From: a virus
Virus record (IMG/VR): IMGVR_UViG_3300023184_002573
Location: 1 to 32,167 of that record
DNA: 32,167 bases
Strand: one strand, 5' to 3'
Shown: piece by piece, positions 30,013 to 32,167 of the stretch
Layout of the letters: every line of letters starts with the position of its first letter
Position numbering within the stretch: the stretch's first letter is position 1
Translations under genes and position numbers: made by a program
The notes under the pieces: generated by a model
The model's database searches: none
The model's input: only the letters and a program-made list of their open reading frames with translations
What the model was told of the DNA's origin: nothing

Positions 30013-30465
30013 TTAAGGATTTTCTAATACTTCTAAAATCAATTGAGCAAGGGTTATTTTTTTGGTTAAATCGCCAATATTAGAAGGGAATTGATGTATT
30101 AGCTTGTTAATTGATATGTCAATTCTACCATTTTTATACATATAAGTATCATACCCTAATAGATTATTGCTATCATCAAAATAACTAATACATTTTTTTA
30201 ATTCTTTATATTCTAATCCTTCTAAATAAATATTATTCAATATAACTGCTTTATCGCTAATAATTTTACCATCAATGATCTCAGTGTCATTTTGATTTTT
30301 TCCTTGCATTATTATAGAAACTATATCAGTATCATCGACCTCAAGAGTAATTTTGTTTTGATTGACTGGTATAGATGTCAACTGTATTAGATTATTTTTT
30401 AATAGGCTAACTTGTGGAGCAATATCCTTGTATTTTTTAATTTCTATCAATAACGTTAATTGCAC
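30013..30465 (-). CDS. Unknown 150-aa protein paired with radical SAM gene
   Basis: I prefer a GTG start at 30463-30465, with GAGG 9 nt upstream; an ATG five codons earlier (30480) lies in the GAGG site region and has no site of its own. The gene overlaps the radical SAM gene by about 30 nt, showing translational coupling. The 150-residue product is beta- and Asn/Ile-rich, has one Cys, and ends with a helical ILEVLENP tail. No family was recognised. Being coupled to a radical SAM gene, it may be a substrate or partner; nothing proves this. Confidence 0.55.
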   Translation of the reverse strand: MQLTLLIEIKKYKDIAPQVSLLKNNLIQLTSIPVNQNKITLEVDDTDIVSIIMQGKNQNDTEIIDGKIISDKAVILNNIYLEGLEYKELKKCISYFDDSNNLLGYDTYMYKNGRIDISINKLIHQFPSNIGDLTKKITLAQLILEVLENP

Positions 30466-31888
30466 TTTTATAGACCTCATAATTTTTAATCATTTCAACC
30501 ATTTCTACTTCTTTATTAAAGCTAGGCATAAACCCTAATTTTTCTATGTGTTCTTGTAATACTAATCTTCTCCTAACTCTTTCTTTAAAAGTCAATGTTG
30601 GATTCTTGCGACAATACCATAAAACAGGATCCCAGCTGGTTTTAATCTCTAATGAGTCTTTAAGATCATCAAACAACGGTGTGTTTTTTTCTACGGCCAT
30701 ACTGTAATTTAATTCTACAGCAGTAATTACATTATCAGAGTATTTTTGATATTTTTCAAACATTTTCTTAGTTTCTTCAAATTGTTCTAACGTCTCAGTT
30801 GGGTACCCTATGAATAACAAAAATATGCATGTTATGTTATACTTTTCCATCATTTCTAAACTGTAATCTAAATCTGAATTAGAGAAATTTTTCTGCATTT
30901 CGTATCGAAGTACGTCGCTCCCAGTCTCTACTCCTATTTCCAAATTTTGACAATTACTGTTGCCTATCATTTTCCAAATTTTTTCTGGGAACTGTTTAGA
31001 ACTTCTAATAATAAATTGTCCGCCCCAGGAAAACTTTTTCCCTTGCTCTTTTAATTCCGATAGTCCGGTAACTATTTGTACAAACTCCGTCAGATTACCA
31101 TTCACTAAACTATCTGTAAAATGAATATGTGGATCATTGATTAAATCGATTAAATTTTTTATTTCATCTAGGATATGACTAGCCGAGCGTTGATCGAATT
31201 TCCAATGTTTGTGTATTTCACAAAATGTACACTTTCTCACACATCCTCTACTACCAGTAATTGGTATACTTACTTTATTATAATTATTAACAGCTTCTAC
31301 TTTCCAATAATCATAATTTTCTATTTCATAATCGGTATAATCTGGACTATACGGAGTATTAAGAGTGTACTCAATTGATTCTGTCAATGAGACATTAAAC
31401 GTTTTTGATAAGAACTGAATCCAGCTGGCCTCACCATCTCCAGATAATATCTGATTAGCCAGCTGAGATTCGATCATTTCTTCACCAAATACAGGACGTT
31501 CATTCATAGCGTCTGATATGCCACTACCGCCCAATATGATTGTCCCACTAAAATTAAAGTCTTTAAGAGATTTTAATAATTCTTTAGTAAAGAAATGTCC
31601 GTAATAACTAAAAATACTAATACCTAAAACTTTTGGGTCATGCAAATAAATAGTTTTTGCCCATGTTTTTATTTCATCTTTAAAAAGATCTTCAATATCC
31701 GTTGTTATATTTGTTGTTGCTGTGCGCCAATTTAGACCAATTTTTTTACAATATTCTACATAGCGTAAGTTAAAATCTATTACTTTTGATTGTAAACCTA
31801 GATAGTTACAGCCGCCTTTGAGTATGGCTGGGGCTGCTGGAAAATAATATGGTTCCATTTTCGGAAGGTTACAGATTAATACATGCAT
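30437..31888 (-). CDS. B12-binding-like radical SAM protein
   Basis: A 483-residue protein. Residues 1-160 are a Rossmann-like domain (PAAPAILKGGCNYLG, then IILGGSGISD and LSGDGEAS). The radical SAM motif is C216xxxC220xxC223 within SRGCVRKCTFCEIH; LEIGVETGS and FLLFIGYPTET follow, as in related oxidoreductases/methylases. No DxHxxG is visible in the first domain, so cobalamin use is uncertain. It is a second radical SAM protein in the window, different in sequence from that at 13387-14994. Upstream is a strong terminator; no clear promoter or Shine-Dalgarno was found in the short leader. Confidence 0.85.
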   Translation of the reverse strand: MHVLICNLPKMEPYYFPAAPAILKGGCNYLGLQSKVIDFNLRYVEYCKKIGLNWRTATTNITTDIEDLFKDEIKTWAKTIYLHDPKVLGISIFSYYGHFFTKELLKSLKDFNFSGTIILGGSGISDAMNERPVFGEEMIESQLANQILSGDGEASWIQFLSKTFNVSLTESIEYTLNTPYSPDYTDYEIENYDYWKVEAVNNYNKVSIPITGSRGCVRKCTFCEIHKHWKFDQRSASHILDEIKNLIDLINDPHIHFTDSLVNGNLTEFVQIVTGLSELKEQGKKFSWGGQFIIRSSKQFPEKIWKMIGNSNCQNLEIGVETGSDVLRYEMQKNFSNSDLDYSLEMMEKYNITCIFLLFIGYPTETLEQFEETKKMFEKYQKYSDNVITAVELNYSMAVEKNTPLFDDLKDSLEIKTSWDPVLWYCRKNPTLTFKERVRRRLVLQEHIEKLGFMPSFNKEVEMVEMIKNYEVYKSAINVIDRN

Positions 31889-31904
31889 GTATCTACTTAT
31901 CAGG

Positions 31905-31933
31905 CAAAAGAAAAGGCACTATAAAAGTGCCTT
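31905..31933 (-). terminator. Strong rho-independent terminator
   Basis: AAGGCACT and AGTGCCTT form a perfect 8-bp stem with a 5-nt loop (TTTAT on the minus strand), followed by TTCTTTT. It closes the gene ending at 31953 and separates it from the radical SAM gene 17-25 nt downstream. Confidence 0.88.
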
Positions 31934-31952
31934 AGTCTTGTGATATTATATC

Positions 31953-32165
31953 TTATTTTAAGCCTGCTAATTTCTTCATTTGTTCTCTTTCTTGATTGTA
32001 ATCTGCTTGTCGTTTGTATGCAGGTTCATCTGTATTATATCCGGTCCACCCTGGTTTTTTCTTATCAGCCATACCTGGTAATGTTTTGTTTGGTTGTCCT
32101 GGTGTAATACCTTTACGTTGGAATGTTGGTTTGTCATATCCACTATAATCTGGATTATCTGGCAT
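31953..32165 (-). CDS. Small phage protein, possibly truncated at the window edge
   Basis: A 70-codon frame that starts with ATG 2 nt from the right edge, so a longer protein cannot be excluded. It is a Pro/Gly/Lys/Tyr-rich, probably disordered product ending EREQMKKLAGLK. The (R/E)xxK.LAGL tail recurs in many small and structural proteins of T4-like marine phages as I recall, but its role is unknown to me. The terminator at 31905-31933 lies just past its stop. Confidence 0.55.
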   Translation of the reverse strand: MPDNPDYSGYDKPTFQRKGITPGQPNKTLPGMADKKKPGWTGYNTDEPAYKRQADYNQEREQMKKLAGLK

Positions 32166-32167
32166 TT

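Noticed and set aside
1-32167. The window as a host chromosome segment or prophage
   Set aside because: gp32, UvsX, UvsY-like, tRNA cluster and single-strand packing point to a T4-like phage; no integrase, repressor pair or attachment site was seen.
1-32167. CRISPR arrays, insertion sequences or transposases
   Set aside because: No regularly spaced repeats, transposase motifs or terminal inverted repeats of that type were found by eye.

Overview
The window reads as part of the genome of a large T4-like (tailed, strictly lytic type) bacteriophage. The support is a replication/recombination block with gp32-like ssDNA-binding protein, UvsX, a small acidic protein and a UvsY-like mediator (27.0-29.9 kb), a tRNA cluster of seven genes, very tight packing with ATGA, TAATG and GTGA overlaps, and every supportable gene on the minus strand. 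The DNA is AT-rich. The host is probably a Gram-negative, perhaps freshwater, betaproteobacterium; this rests mainly on one captured gene, a complete 16-18-strand-type porin with a signal peptide and terminal Phe, and is inference.

Layout in the direction of transcription (right to left). 32.2-30.0 kb: end of a small protein gene with a strong terminator, then a radical SAM protein and an unknown 150-residue protein. 29.9-27.0 kb: gp32, uvsX, an acidic 81-residue protein and a uvsY-like gene. 27.0-24.0 kb: a SAM methyltransferase, a nucleotidyltransferase-cupin fusion and a 449-residue protein whose N-terminus resembles the capsid-targeting peptide of T4 internal head proteins. 24.0-22.9 kb: a strong sigma70-type promoter followed by tRNAs Thr(TGT), Leu(TAG), Ser(GCT), Met/Ile(CAT), Trp(CCA), Arg(TCT) and Glu(TTC), with one small protein gene and two structured spacers. 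One spacer is a 125-nt element closed by a 19-bp stem that fills the Leu-Ser gap exactly. 22.9-16.6 kb: two unknown or glycosyltransferase-like proteins, then a promoter and a sugar operon (cupin, nucleotidyltransferase-kinase fusion, KdsC-like HAD phosphatase, GatZ-like aldolase, glycosyltransferase-like protein, a small protein, and a small ORF interrupted by TAG). 16.6-11.3 kb: an envelope/lipid-like operon (NeuD/PglD-type acyltransferase, fatty-acid desaturase, radical SAM protein, second desaturase-like protein, S-adenosylhomocysteine hydrolase). 11.2-10.0 kb: the porin and its terminator. 10.0-3.3 kb: a consensus promoter and a deoxysugar operon (53-aa protein, RmlB-like dehydratase, glycosyltransferase-like protein, SDR reductase, sugar C-methyltransferase, TylF-type O-methyltransferase, GT2-like glycosyltransferase, unknown glycan protein). 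3.2-0 kb: small early-type genes under near-identical consensus promoters, a SleB-like cell-wall hydrolase and a truncated AAA ATPase.

The striking feature is that roughly half the window is host-like metabolism directed at surfaces: two separate sugar pathways, lipid desaturation, acyl transfer and a porin. S-adenosylhomocysteine hydrolase is a plausible common support, clearing the by-product of the methyltransferases. My working hypothesis, not shown by sequence alone, is an infected-cell envelope remodelling or virion glycan/lipid decoration programme. No CRISPR array, insertion sequence, integrase or attachment site was seen.
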